A stretch of DNA of 64,000 bases, taken from the NCBI RefSeq assembly GCF_000214665.1, contig NC_015572.1:4588001-4652000 (forward strand). The letters are read 5' to 3'. The stretch is from Methylomonas methanica MC09. Its GTDB lineage: Bacteria > Pseudomonadota > Gammaproteobacteria > Methylococcales > Methylomonadaceae. Under the pieces are notes generated by a model. That model was not told where the DNA came from. It worked only from the letters and a program-made list of their open reading frames with translations, and searched no databases. The position numbers and the translations under genes were made by a program. Positions within the stretch are counted from its first letter, which is position 1, and every line of letters begins with the position of its first letter. This document shows, one piece after another, positions 18,607 to 26,579 of the stretch.

Positions 18607-19835
18607 ACCGACGCGTGGTAATAACCGGCATGGCCGGTTTTTCGCCCATCGGTAACGACTGGGAGGAGATTCGCGGCCGACTGGCGGCCCGGCGTTCCGG
18701 TATCCGCTATATGTCGGATTGGGATAAATATAACGGTTTGCTGACCCGCTTGGGCGGTCCGGTCGAGCATTTCAATCTGCCGGCTCATTACACCCGCAAG
18801 AATACCCGCAGCATGGGCCGCGTCGCCCTGCTGGCCACCCGTGCCACGGAGCTGGCATTGAGCGATGCCGGCCTGTTGGGCGATCCAGTCATCAGTGGCG
18901 GCCGCACCGGCGTGTCCTACGGCTCTTCGGTGGGATCGACCTCGGCCGTCGCCGATTTCGGCAAGATGTTGATCGACCACGATATCGGCAATCTGAATGC
19001 CACCACCTATCTAAAGATGATGGGCCATACCACCACCGCCAACGTAGCGGTGTTTTTCCAGACACGTGGGCGGGTAATTCCCGCAGTCAGCGCCTGCACC
19101 TCGGGCAGTCAGGCCATCGGCTTTGCATACGAGGCCATTAAGTTCGGCCAACAGGAGCTGATGCTGGCCGGCGGAGCGGAAGAACTCTGCCCGACCATGG
19201 CGGCGCTGTTCGACGCCTTGTACGCCACCAGCACCCGCAATAACGAACCCGAACTGACGCCTCGTCCTTTCGACCGGGATCGGGACGGCTTGGTAATAGG
19301 CGAAGGCGGTTGCACGCTGATATTGGAAGAACTGGAATCTGCCCAAGCGCGCGGTGCCAAAATTTATGCGGAAGTGGCCGGCTTTGCCACCAATGCCGAC
19401 GGCGCACACGTCACCCAGCCCAGCGCGGACACCATGCAGATAGTCATGCGGCTGGCATTATTGGATGCCGGACTGGAACCCCGGCAAATTGCTTATATCA
19501 GCGCCCACGGCACGGCCACCGAGCAGGGCGACATTGCCGAAAGCAACGCCACCGCGGCGGTGTTCGGCGCCCATACGCCGGTCAGTTCCTTAAAAGGTTA
19601 TACCGGCCACACCTTGGGCGCCTGCGGCGCACTGGAAGCCATGGTGGCGATTCAAATGATGCGCGACGGCTGGTTCCATCCCAATCTGAATCTCGAACAT
19701 ATCGACACGCGCTGCGCGGAACTGGATTACATTACCGGTACGGGCCGCACCCTGGCCGCCGAATATGTGATGAGCAACAATTTCGCTTTCGGCGGGGTAA
19801 ATACCTCCCTGATTTTCCGGCGTTGGGATAATTGA
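18600..19835 (+). CDS. Beta-ketoacyl-ACP synthase II-like (ApeR-type)
   Basis: 411 aa FabF-like ketosynthase with Cys in VSACTSGSQAIG (about residue 163), His in SAHGTATEQGD (about 302) and Lys/His in LKGYTGHTLGACG (about 335). In aryl polyene systems the second homodimeric ketosynthase is proposed to act in chain initiation or supply. It starts inside the end of the reductase gene. Confidence 0.8.
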   Translation: MLNRRVVITGMAGFSPIGNDWEEIRGRLAARRSGIRYMSDWDKYNGLLTRLGGPVEHFNLPAHYTRKNTRSMGRVALLATRATELALSDAGLLGDPVISGGRTGVSYGSSVGSTSAVADFGKMLIDHDIGNLNATTYLKMMGHTTTANVAVFFQTRGRVIPAVSACTSGSQAIGFAYEAIKFGQQELMLAGGAEELCPTMAALFDALYATSTRNNEPELTPRPFDRDRDGLVIGEGGCTLILEELESAQARGAKIYAEVAGFATNADGAHVTQPSADTMQIVMRLALLDAGLEPRQIAYISAHGTATEQGDIAESNATAAVFGAHTPVSSLKGYTGHTLGACGALEAMVAIQMMRDGWFHPNLNLEHIDTRCAELDYITGTGRTLAAEYVMSNNFAFGGVNTSLIFRRWDN

Positions 19836-19848
19836 TAGGTGATGACGG

Positions 19849-20604
19849 ATGAAACACTCCACCCCAGTGTCATCCGCAGCCAGCCCGCTGGATTTTACCC
19901 TGCGGCATTGGTGCCTGTGGCAATCCGGGCCCACACCGGCAACAGCGACTGTCTGGCCCGGCGGGCAAACCTTACCTAATCAAACCGGTACTGCCGATGT
20001 GAATTTTTTGCCGATGCTGCAACGCCGCCGCCTATCGCCACTGGCCCGCGCGGCCTGTGCGGTTGCTTGGCATTGCCGGCTAAACTGTGGCGATATGCCG
20101 GCGGTCTTTTTTTCCTGCCATGGCGAAAGTCAGTATTATCTGGAAATATTGTCCGGTTTAGCCAGCGACGGCAGCGTGTCGCCCAGCCGCTTCAGCCTGT
20201 GCGTACACAATGCCATCGGCGGTCTGCACAGTTTACATAGCGAAAGCTTGCAGGCTTATGTCTCGTTGGCCGGTGGCAGTGAGGGGTTTTTTACGCCATT
20301 TCCGGAGGCGGCAGGCCTGCTGCTGGAAACGCCGCAAGTGTTGATTGTCTGGTACGAACAGCCCTTGCCCGCAATCTATCAGGCTTATTTGGCACGATCC
20401 GGTCAAACCTGGGCCTTGGCCATGGTTTTGAGCAAAGCCGGCCAACCCGGCCCCCAACTACAGCTGCTTAGGGAAGCGAAGGTTACGAGCGCGGATAGCG
20501 GCAATGACGAATCTGACTTGGTGCAGGCCATTCTGAGTAATCGCCGCAGCGGCCGCTGCCGGCTGGAACGCTCGCACTGGCACTGGAATTTAACCGATGG
20601 CTGA
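19849..20604 (+). CDS. Ketosynthase-like chain length factor (ApeC-type)
   Basis: 251 aa, about half the size of a ketosynthase. It resembles the Ketoacyl-synt_2 family: FFSCHGESQYYLEIL and the conserved FSLCVHNAIGGLHSL segment, with no catalytic Cys-His-His set. Such subunits pair with a full ketosynthase and set chain length. ATG follows 13 bp after the preceding ketosynthase stop; the stop overlaps the acyltransferase gene by 8 bp. Confidence 0.75.
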   Translation: MKHSTPVSSAASPLDFTLRHWCLWQSGPTPATATVWPGGQTLPNQTGTADVNFLPMLQRRRLSPLARAACAVAWHCRLNCGDMPAVFFSCHGESQYYLEILSGLASDGSVSPSRFSLCVHNAIGGLHSLHSESLQAYVSLAGGSEGFFTPFPEAAGLLLETPQVLIVWYEQPLPAIYQAYLARSGQTWALAMVLSKAGQPGPQLQLLREAKVTSADSGNDESDLVQAILSNRRSGRCRLERSHWHWNLTDG

Positions 20605-21376
20605 GCGCCTGAATTATTGCTGGCGTTTGTTCGGCACCGGTTTGAGCTTTTTTCTATTCGGCGCCGTCGGCATTCTGATTTGGGGGCTGTTATTTCCCTT
20701 GTTCGAACCCTTCCTGGGCCGGAGCGAAACTAAAACACGCCGCAGCCGCAGGCTGATGCAAGGTATTTTCCGGGTTTACATGGATTTCATGCATCTGATC
20801 GGCATTCTGAATTACCAAGTACAAGGCCGGCGGGAATTGCTTGCCGCCGACGGCAATCTGGTGGTCGCCAATCACCCTTGTCTGCTGGACATCGTATTTC
20901 TGATTTCGCAGATCCCCAATGCCACCTGTATTGTGAAGCCGGCGTTGATCAGTAATCCGTTTATGCGCATTCCGATCCGCGCCATGGGCTATATCTATGC
21001 CGAAGATCCGGAACTGCTGGTGACACGCTGCGCGGAAGAATTAAACGCGGGCAGCTCGCTGATCATTTTTCCGGAAGGTACCCGCACCACACCCGGCAAA
21101 CCCATCAAATTTCAACGCGGCGCCGCCGCAATAGCCCTGCAAGCCGAGGCCAGACTTTTACCGGTCACTATAGGCTGCCACCCCACCACCCTGACCAAAC
21201 GCGAAAAATGGTATCAGATACCTGAAAAGAGGTTTACTTTAAGCCTGTATGTAGGTGATCATATGCGGTTAACGCCAGTTTCCGAACACAGCTGTCGCTC
21301 GCAAATGACGCGGCAATTGACCCGGCAATTGGAAGCGTATTTTATCGAGCAGTTGGCACAGCATGGAAAATCTTGA
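20597..21376 (+). CDS. 1-acylglycerol-3-phosphate acyltransferase-like (LPLAT) protein
   Basis: 259 aa with one N-terminal membrane segment (FFLFGAVGILIWGLLFPL). The acyltransferase motifs are NHPCLLD (about residue 92, the NHxxxxD catalytic pair) and FPEGTRTTPG (about 158). In aryl polyene clusters such proteins are thought to attach the polyene to a lipid carrier at the inner membrane. It overlaps both neighbours, including the first ACP gene by 14 bp. Confidence 0.78.
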   Translation: MAERLNYCWRLFGTGLSFFLFGAVGILIWGLLFPLFEPFLGRSETKTRRSRRLMQGIFRVYMDFMHLIGILNYQVQGRRELLAADGNLVVANHPCLLDIVFLISQIPNATCIVKPALISNPFMRIPIRAMGYIYAEDPELLVTRCAEELNAGSSLIIFPEGTRTTPGKPIKFQRGAAAIALQAEARLLPVTIGCHPTTLTKREKWYQIPEKRFTLSLYVGDHMRLTPVSEHSCRSQMTRQLTRQLEAYFIEQLAQHGKS

Positions 21377-21632
21377 AGCCGAGCTTAAACGTTTAATTAT
21401 CGACATTTTTGAACTCGAAAACATCACCCCGGTTGACATCGCTTCTGAAACACCGCTTTTCGGCGCAGGTCTGGGCCTGGATTCCATCGATGCATTGGAA
21501 CTGGGCGTCGCCTTGAAAAAAAAATACAATATTCACATCGATACCCATGCAAGCGGCTTGGCCGAGCATTTCGCCTCGGTGAAAAATCTGGCCGGCTTTG
21601 TGGTATCGCAACAGGAAAATAAATCAATATGA
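21363..21632 (+). CDS. Acyl carrier protein (first of two)
   Basis: 89 aa. The phosphopantetheine serine lies in GLGLDSIDALELG (about residue 41). The pair of adjacent ACPs is typical of aryl polyene clusters (ApeE/ApeF). Start ATG overlaps the acyltransferase, stop overlaps the second ACP start (ATGA). Confidence 0.85.
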   Translation: MENLEAELKRLIIDIFELENITPVDIASETPLFGAGLGLDSIDALELGVALKKKYNIHIDTHASGLAEHFASVKNLAGFVVSQQENKSI

Positions 21633-21877
21633 AAACCCAAGAAGATGTTTTTAAATTCTTGCAAGAAATCATGGCGGAAATGTTCGAGCTGTCGCCCGAT
21701 GACATCGTTCCGACCGCAAACTTGAGCAAGGATCTGGATATTGATAGCATCGACGCCGTGGACTTGATGGTCAGACTGCGGGAATTGACAGGCAAGCGCA
21801 TTAATCCGGAAGACTTCAAAAACGCCCGCACCATCCAGGACGTCGTCGACACGGTGCATCGCATCACCTCTGCTTAA
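21629..21877 (+). CDS. Acyl carrier protein (second of two)
   Basis: 82 aa. Attachment serine in KDLDIDSIDAVDLM (about residue 39). Sequence is clearly diverged from its neighbour, so the two probably have separate roles such as starter loading and elongation. An 87-bp gap follows before the next gene. Confidence 0.85.
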   Translation: MKTQEDVFKFLQEIMAEMFELSPDDIVPTANLSKDLDIDSIDAVDLMVRLRELTGKRINPEDFKNARTIQDVVDTVHRITSA

Positions 21878-21964
21878 TCCCATGCTCATGCGCAAAAGGC
21901 CGCCGATGCGACTAAACCCGTTCGCGGTCAAGCCAACTCCTCTGCAGAATCCGGGGTCGTTGCC

Positions 21965-22525
21965 ATGCTGCGCATCGGCTTAAACGGCCTTATCTGGGCG
22001 GTTACGCTCAGCTACCCGTTTCTGGTCTGGTATTCGTTGGATTATTTTCAACCCCGCTCAATCGCCTTGGCTTTGGCTGCGGTTTTTCTGCTGCGCCTGT
22101 TAGCCCAACACTCAAGCCGAAAACCGGCCGGCATTACGGCCATCCTGGCCCCAGCCTGCCTGATATTTTTATTGGCCATTGCCTTAGCTAACGAAACCCG
22201 TTGGCTACTCAGTTACCCGGTATTGGTAAGTCTGTCGTTTTTTGCGATTTTTGCTTATAGCCTGCTCTATCCGCCCAGCGCGATAGAACGGCTGGCCCGC
22301 CTGGAAGATCCGGATCTGCCGGCTAAAGGTGTTGCTTACACCCGTAAAGTCACCTGGGTCTGGAGTGTGTTTTTCTTTTGCAACGCCGGCATTTCCCTGG
22401 CCACCCTCTGGTATGGCGACCCCTGGCTGTGGAGCTTCTACAACGGCTGCCTGTTTTATATTTTGATGGGTCTTTTAATGGCCGGCGAAATGCTGATTCG
22501 CCGTAAAGTGAAGGCAAGCTATTGA
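21965..22525 (+). CDS. COG4648-type membrane protein of aryl polyene clusters
   Basis: 186 aa with about five hydrophobic segments, including YPFLVWYSLDYF, LIFLLAIALA, PVLVSLSFFAIFAYSLL and the final FYNGCLFYILMGLLMAGEML. A conserved ARLEDPDLPAKGVAYTRKVT loop is typical of the ApeG/COG4648 family found in xanthomonadin and aryl polyene loci; function unknown but expected in the inner membrane. The frame stays open 29 codons upstream without a start codon, so the ATG at 21965 is the only option. Confidence 0.72.
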   Translation: MLRIGLNGLIWAVTLSYPFLVWYSLDYFQPRSIALALAAVFLLRLLAQHSSRKPAGITAILAPACLIFLLAIALANETRWLLSYPVLVSLSFFAIFAYSLLYPPSAIERLARLEDPDLPAKGVAYTRKVTWVWSVFFFCNAGISLATLWYGDPWLWSFYNGCLFYILMGLLMAGEMLIRRKVKASY

Positions 22526-22905
22526 CCCTTTCCGCCCCGCCCGAACAAAACCCGGCGCTGTACCCCGAGCTCATCGCGCCCCGCCAAACGGACGACGGGA
22601 TTATTCTGTCGTTACGCATCCCGCGCAATCTGGCTTATTTTTCCGGACACTTCGATCAAGTCCCTATCGTGCCGGGGGTGGTGCAAATCCAATGGGCCGT
22701 ACACTACGCCCAACGCTATCTGGGCTTGCAAGCGGCGTTTAGCCATATGGAAGCCGTTAAGTTCAAGGAATTACTGTTACCGGAGCAGCACTTCGAACTC
22801 AGTTTGCGTTATGCGCCGCAGGCTTGTAAATTGGAGTTTCGTTACCATTCCGAAACCCGCGAATATAGTTCCGGCAGAATCTACTTCCATGACACGTCCC
22901 TTTAA
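22522..22905 (+). CDS. Hotdog dehydratase (ApeI/FabZ-like)
   Basis: 127 aa. FSGHFDQVPIVPGVVQIQWA contains the catalytic His of FabA/FabZ-type dehydratases (GHF-x-x-x-P-x-x-PGV). It begins at TTG in a TTGA overlap with the previous stop. Expected partner of the ApeP-type subunit at 17390. Confidence 0.72.
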   Translation: MTLSAPPEQNPALYPELIAPRQTDDGIILSLRIPRNLAYFSGHFDQVPIVPGVVQIQWAVHYAQRYLGLQAAFSHMEAVKFKELLLPEQHFELSLRYAPQACKLEFRYHSETREYSSGRIYFHDTSL

Positions 22906-23632
22906 TCCTTGCGTCCTGATCCCGGTTTACAATCACGAACAACCTCTACCCGGTATCGTGGCGGGTTTGGCGGCCTACAACATGAACTGCATTCTGGTCG
23001 ACGACGGCAGCCGGCCATCCTGCGCTGCCGTGATAGACGGTTTGACCAAGCAATATCCCTGGGTACAAGCCGTACGCCTGGACGAAAATCGCGGCAAGGG
23101 CGGCGCCGTCAAGACCGGCATCCTGCATGCCCATGACCTGGGTTATTCCCATGCCGTGCAAATCGACGCCGACGGTCAACACGACCTGAGCGATTTACCG
23201 CAATTTCTCGCTGCGGCCGCAGCGAACCCGCACGCGTTGGTCCTGGGTAGGCCGATTTTCGACGAATCCATCCCAAAACTACGCTATTACGCCCGCTATC
23301 TGACGCAAATCTGGGTGGTCATCAATACCTTATCCCTGCAAATTCGGGACTCCATGTGCGGCTACCGGGTTTATCCACTGGACGCTTGCGCCCGATTGAT
23401 TCGCGACACGGTCCTTGAAGAACGCATGGCCTTCGATGTGGAGATTCTGGTACGGCTCTATTGGCAGGGTCTGCACTTCGTTTCCGTCCCCACCAAGGTA
23501 GGTTATCCGCAGGACGGCGTTTCGCATTTTCGTGGCTGGGAGGACAATCTGCGTATCAGCCTGACCCATGCCCGGTTGTTTTTCGGCATGTTGGCGCGCT
23601 TGCCGCAACTCGTGACGCGGCATTGGTCATGA
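22889..23632 (+). CDS. Family 2 glycosyltransferase
   Basis: 248 aa from the ATG at 22889, which overlaps the previous gene by 17 bp; a longer frame from 22811 is a read-through of that gene. PCVLIPVYNHEQPLPG, the VDDGS motif (about residue 35) and QIDADGQHD (about 93) are GT-A donor- and metal-binding motifs. The DolP-mannose-synthase-like branch uses lipid-linked acceptors or donors. In several known aryl polyene clusters a GT2 domain and an acyltransferase form one polypeptide; here the acyltransferase is the next gene with an ATGA overlap. Confidence 0.78.
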   Translation: MTRPFNPCVLIPVYNHEQPLPGIVAGLAAYNMNCILVDDGSRPSCAAVIDGLTKQYPWVQAVRLDENRGKGGAVKTGILHAHDLGYSHAVQIDADGQHDLSDLPQFLAAAAANPHALVLGRPIFDESIPKLRYYARYLTQIWVVINTLSLQIRDSMCGYRVYPLDACARLIRDTVLEERMAFDVEILVRLYWQGLHFVSVPTKVGYPQDGVSHFRGWEDNLRISLTHARLFFGMLARLPQLVTRHWS

Positions 23633-24612
23633 CGACGGACAACACCCCCCGACACTGGGCCGCGCTGGAAGAAACCAGTCTGATATGGGGTATCAAAACC
23701 CTGGTGTGGATTTACCGGATTTTCGGCCGCTGGGCGTTTCGCTTAATTTTAATGCCGGTGGTGAGTTTTTACTTTTTCACCGGCAGCGTTGCGCGCGACG
23801 CCTCGCGGGATTATTTGCGCCGTTTAACCCACTATTTTCCCGATTTACGCCTAGGCTGCGGCTGGTGGCAAAGTTACCGGCATTTCCTCAGTTTCGGCGA
23901 AACCCTACTGGATAAAATCATCGCCTGGATGGGCCATATCGATCCGAACCAAGTCGACTTTCCCAACCGGCCACTTTTACTGGAGCTGCTGGCACAAAAG
24001 CGCGGCGCCATGCTGGTCAGCGGTCATATCGGCAATTTGGAAATATGCCAGGCCATCGCCAACCTGCGCGGCCACATCCATCTGAACATTCTGGTGCATA
24101 CCCGACATGCCGAAAAATTTAACCGCTTGCTGGGCAGCACTGGCGGTAGCGCCACCATCAACCTGATACAGGTTACCGAACTGAACCCAGCTATTGCTAT
24201 CGACCTTCAGGAGAAAATCGAACGCGGCGAATTCTTGGTGATGGTGGGCGACCGAATACCGGTGCAAGGCGGCCGCACCGTCTCCGTGCCTTTTTTAGGA
24301 GCCGATGCGGCTTTCCCGCAAGGTCCTTATTTATTGGCGTCGTTGTTACGCTGCCCGGTGTTCACCTTCTTTTGTTACTCGCACCAGGGAGGTTACCGAA
24401 TCGATTTGCAACCTTTTGCCGACACCATCCGCATTCCGCGCGCCGAGCCGCAGCGTGGGCAAATGTTGAAAACCCTGGCGCAGCGTTATGCCGAACAATT
24501 GGAAACCCATTGCCACACCGCCCCCTTGCAATGGTTTAATTTTTATCCGTATTGGCAGGCTCCGGCCAAAACCGCTGATAATAATCAGAAACGGGAGAAT
24601 GATTCGCCATGA
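23629..24612 (+). CDS. LpxL/HtrB-like acyltransferase (COG4261 type)
   Basis: 327 aa from the ATG in the ATGA overlap; longer frames start inside the glycosyltransferase. One or two N-terminal hydrophobic segments (FRLILMPVVSFYFFTG) precede a LABLP-type acyltransferase domain with VSGHIGNLEICQ (about residue 125, catalytic His and Glu in the H-x-x-x-x-E arrangement) and a later VGDRIPVQGGRTV segment. It probably transfers the polyene or a fatty acyl chain to the glycolipid acceptor. Confidence 0.75.
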   Translation: MTTDNTPRHWAALEETSLIWGIKTLVWIYRIFGRWAFRLILMPVVSFYFFTGSVARDASRDYLRRLTHYFPDLRLGCGWWQSYRHFLSFGETLLDKIIAWMGHIDPNQVDFPNRPLLLELLAQKRGAMLVSGHIGNLEICQAIANLRGHIHLNILVHTRHAEKFNRLLGSTGGSATINLIQVTELNPAIAIDLQEKIERGEFLVMVGDRIPVQGGRTVSVPFLGADAAFPQGPYLLASLLRCPVFTFFCYSHQGGYRIDLQPFADTIRIPRAEPQRGQMLKTLAQRYAEQLETHCHTAPLQWFNFYPYWQAPAKTADNNQKRENDSP

Positions 24613-25025
24613 TCCGCGCCGAAGTCGAATTAACCGTACCGTTCTTCGATATCGACATGCTGGGCATAGCCTGGCACGGACATTACTGTAAATACATCGA
24701 AATCGCCCGATGCGCCATGTTGGACAAGATCGATTACGGGTACATGACCATGCGCGCCACCGGCTATGTTTGGCCGATCGTCGATATTCAATTGCGCTAC
24801 GTACGTCCGGCCAGATTCGATCAGCGCATCAAAGTGTCGGCGGAGTTGGTGGAATGGGAATACCGGATGAAAATCAAATACCTGATTACCGATGCCGAAT
24901 CCGGAGAAGTGTTGGCCAAGGGACACACCGTGCAAGCGGCGGTCGATAGCACCAGCGGCGAAATGAGTTATGCCTCGCCGGCGGTGTTTTTGGACAAACT
25001 CGGAATCAAGCCCGATGCGCCTTGA
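24609..25025 (+). CDS. Acyl-CoA/ACP thioesterase, 4-hydroxybenzoyl-CoA thioesterase family
   Basis: 138 aa hotdog thioesterase with PFFDIDMLGIAWHGHY near the N-terminus, where the Asp (residue 15) and the downstream H-G-H-Y match the YbgC/FadM active site (D-x-D-x-x-G-x-x-xxxxY). It would release or edit the ACP-bound chain. ATGA overlap upstream; 11-bp overlap with the next gene. Confidence 0.8.
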   Translation: MIRAEVELTVPFFDIDMLGIAWHGHYCKYIEIARCAMLDKIDYGYMTMRATGYVWPIVDIQLRYVRPARFDQRIKVSAELVEWEYRMKIKYLITDAESGEVLAKGHTVQAAVDSTSGEMSYASPAVFLDKLGIKPDAP

Positions 25026-25992
25026 TAAAAAGTTCACGCTACTGATCCCGCCTTTAGTTTGGCTGGGCTGGTTTGTGCTGCCTTCCTCGCCGCCTTTTTG
25101 GGTTATCGTCAAGCATTGGCCGATTTCCTTGACCATGGCCTTCGGTTCGTTTATCGCCGGCGCCACCAGCGAGTCAGGCGGCGCGGTGGCGTTTCCGGTA
25201 TTCACAAAAATGTTGGCCATCCCCGCCACGCAAGCCAAATTATTTTCGCTAGCCACGCAAAGCGTAGGCATGGGCGCCGCACTGCTGACCATCTTGCTGT
25301 TACGCATAAGAGTGGAATGGCGGGCGGTGTTTTGGGTGGTGTGCGGTTCGATAACCATGCTGTGGCCAGGATTCAAATTAGCCGAGTTGTTGCCCGCGAG
25401 TATGGTCAGAATGCTGTTTACCGTCATTCAAAGCAGTTTCGCGCTGGCGCTGTGGTGGCATAATCGCGATTCCGAGCGCGACCGTCATGAAGGGCTGCCT
25501 GCTTTCGGCGGCTTGGAAAAACTGACTTTGCTGGGTTTCGGCATGCTGGGCGGCCTAATCAGCGGTTTGTTGGGCAGCGGCCTGGAAATCATTGTGTTTT
25601 CGGTCCTGGTGTTATGGTTTCGGCTGTGCGAAAAAGCCGCCACGCCGACAGTTATCGTCATGATGGTGCTGACCTCCTGGGCTGCGTTTGCGATGATTTA
25701 CTGTTCGGGGCGGTTTGTGCCGCCGGTAAGCGATTATTGGCTGGCCGCCGTTCCCATCGTGGTCATGGGCGCGCCTTTGGGCGTTTATGTGTGTTCACGC
25801 ATGTCCAGAACCGCTGTGGTAAAAACACTATTAGGCTTGATATTGCTGGAGCTGCTGTCGTCTTTGCTACTGATTCCGCTAACCCCGGACCTGGCCTTGA
25901 CATCGATCGGGCTGTTTCTGGGTTTTTCTTGCGTGTATTATTCGATGTATCGGTCTAAACGCTATATTGATCACCCATCAGCACTTTCATAA
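25015..25992 (+). CDS. TauE/SafE-type (TSUP) membrane permease
   Basis: 325 aa with about eight hydrophobic segments and the Gly-rich segments SFIAGATSESGGAVAFPVF and GGLISGLLGSGLEI, which match the duplicated motif of sulfite/sulfonate exporter TauE/SafE proteins. The start at 25015 overlaps the thioesterase stop. Characterised aryl polyene loci usually have an RND/MMPL-type exporter here; no such gene is seen in this window, so this permease may take part in export or may move an unrelated anion. Function is an inference. Confidence 0.72.
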   Translation: MRLDKKFTLLIPPLVWLGWFVLPSSPPFWVIVKHWPISLTMAFGSFIAGATSESGGAVAFPVFTKMLAIPATQAKLFSLATQSVGMGAALLTILLLRIRVEWRAVFWVVCGSITMLWPGFKLAELLPASMVRMLFTVIQSSFALALWWHNRDSERDRHEGLPAFGGLEKLTLLGFGMLGGLISGLLGSGLEIIVFSVLVLWFRLCEKAATPTVIVMMVLTSWAAFAMIYCSGRFVPPVSDYWLAAVPIVVMGAPLGVYVCSRMSRTAVVKTLLGLILLELLSSLLLIPLTPDLALTSIGLFLGFSCVYYSMYRSKRYIDHPSALS

Positions 25993-26009
25993 CCCGTCCA
26001 TGAGGATAT

Positions 26010-26579
26010 ATGCCAATGCACAGAAAAACTTTCTTACTGGCTTTGCTAGGCCTGACCGTTTTACTGACAGGCTGCAAAAAAGAACTGAAACCGGATCAAC
26101 TGGCTCCGGGCGTACAACCCGGACAACTGTATTACACCCAGTTCAGTCTGTTTCAGGAAAAAAACAATTTCCGCACCACTAATTACCGTAAAGGCATCTT
26201 GATTCCGATCAATACCGCCGTTAGCCTGCAAGCCATCAACAGCGGCCAAGCCGAACTCCGCTTAGTGGAAAGCGGGCAGCCGCTGAGCATCGAAAACGTC
26301 CCCAAGCATACGGTGGACGACATGCAGACAGCCTTTAAAAAAATCGCCGGCCCCAACAAAGTCGATCTGAGTCAGTTCTCTGCGGCTGAAAAGGATGCCA
26401 TTCTGGCCGGACAGGTTAAAAAAGGCATGAGCCGCAAGGCGGTTTTGGCGGCCATCGGCTATCCGCCGCAAAACGAAACGCCTTCGCTATACGGCAACGA
26501 TTGGGTTTACTGGAAGCATCGCTTCGACCGCTTTATCGTACATTTCAAAAACGACAAGGTAGAGAATATTGTCGATTAG
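26010..26579 (+). CDS. Lipoprotein with SmpA/BamE-like C-terminal domain
   Basis: 189 aa with lipoprotein signal and lipobox LLTGC (Cys near residue 23). The last third, VKKGMSRKAVLAAIGYPP then WVYWKHRFDRF and a closing DKVENI, follows the SmpA/OmlA/BamE pattern of outer-membrane assembly lipoproteins. Two ATGs six bases apart (26010, 26016) are possible. It overlaps the next gene. A role in placing the pigment in the outer membrane would fit. Confidence 0.65.
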   Translation: MPMHRKTFLLALLGLTVLLTGCKKELKPDQLAPGVQPGQLYYTQFSLFQEKNNFRTTNYRKGILIPINTAVSLQAINSGQAELRLVESGQPLSIENVPKHTVDDMQTAFKKIAGPNKVDLSQFSAAEKDAILAGQVKKGMSRKAVLAAIGYPPQNETPSLYGNDWVYWKHRFDRFIVHFKNDKVENIVD

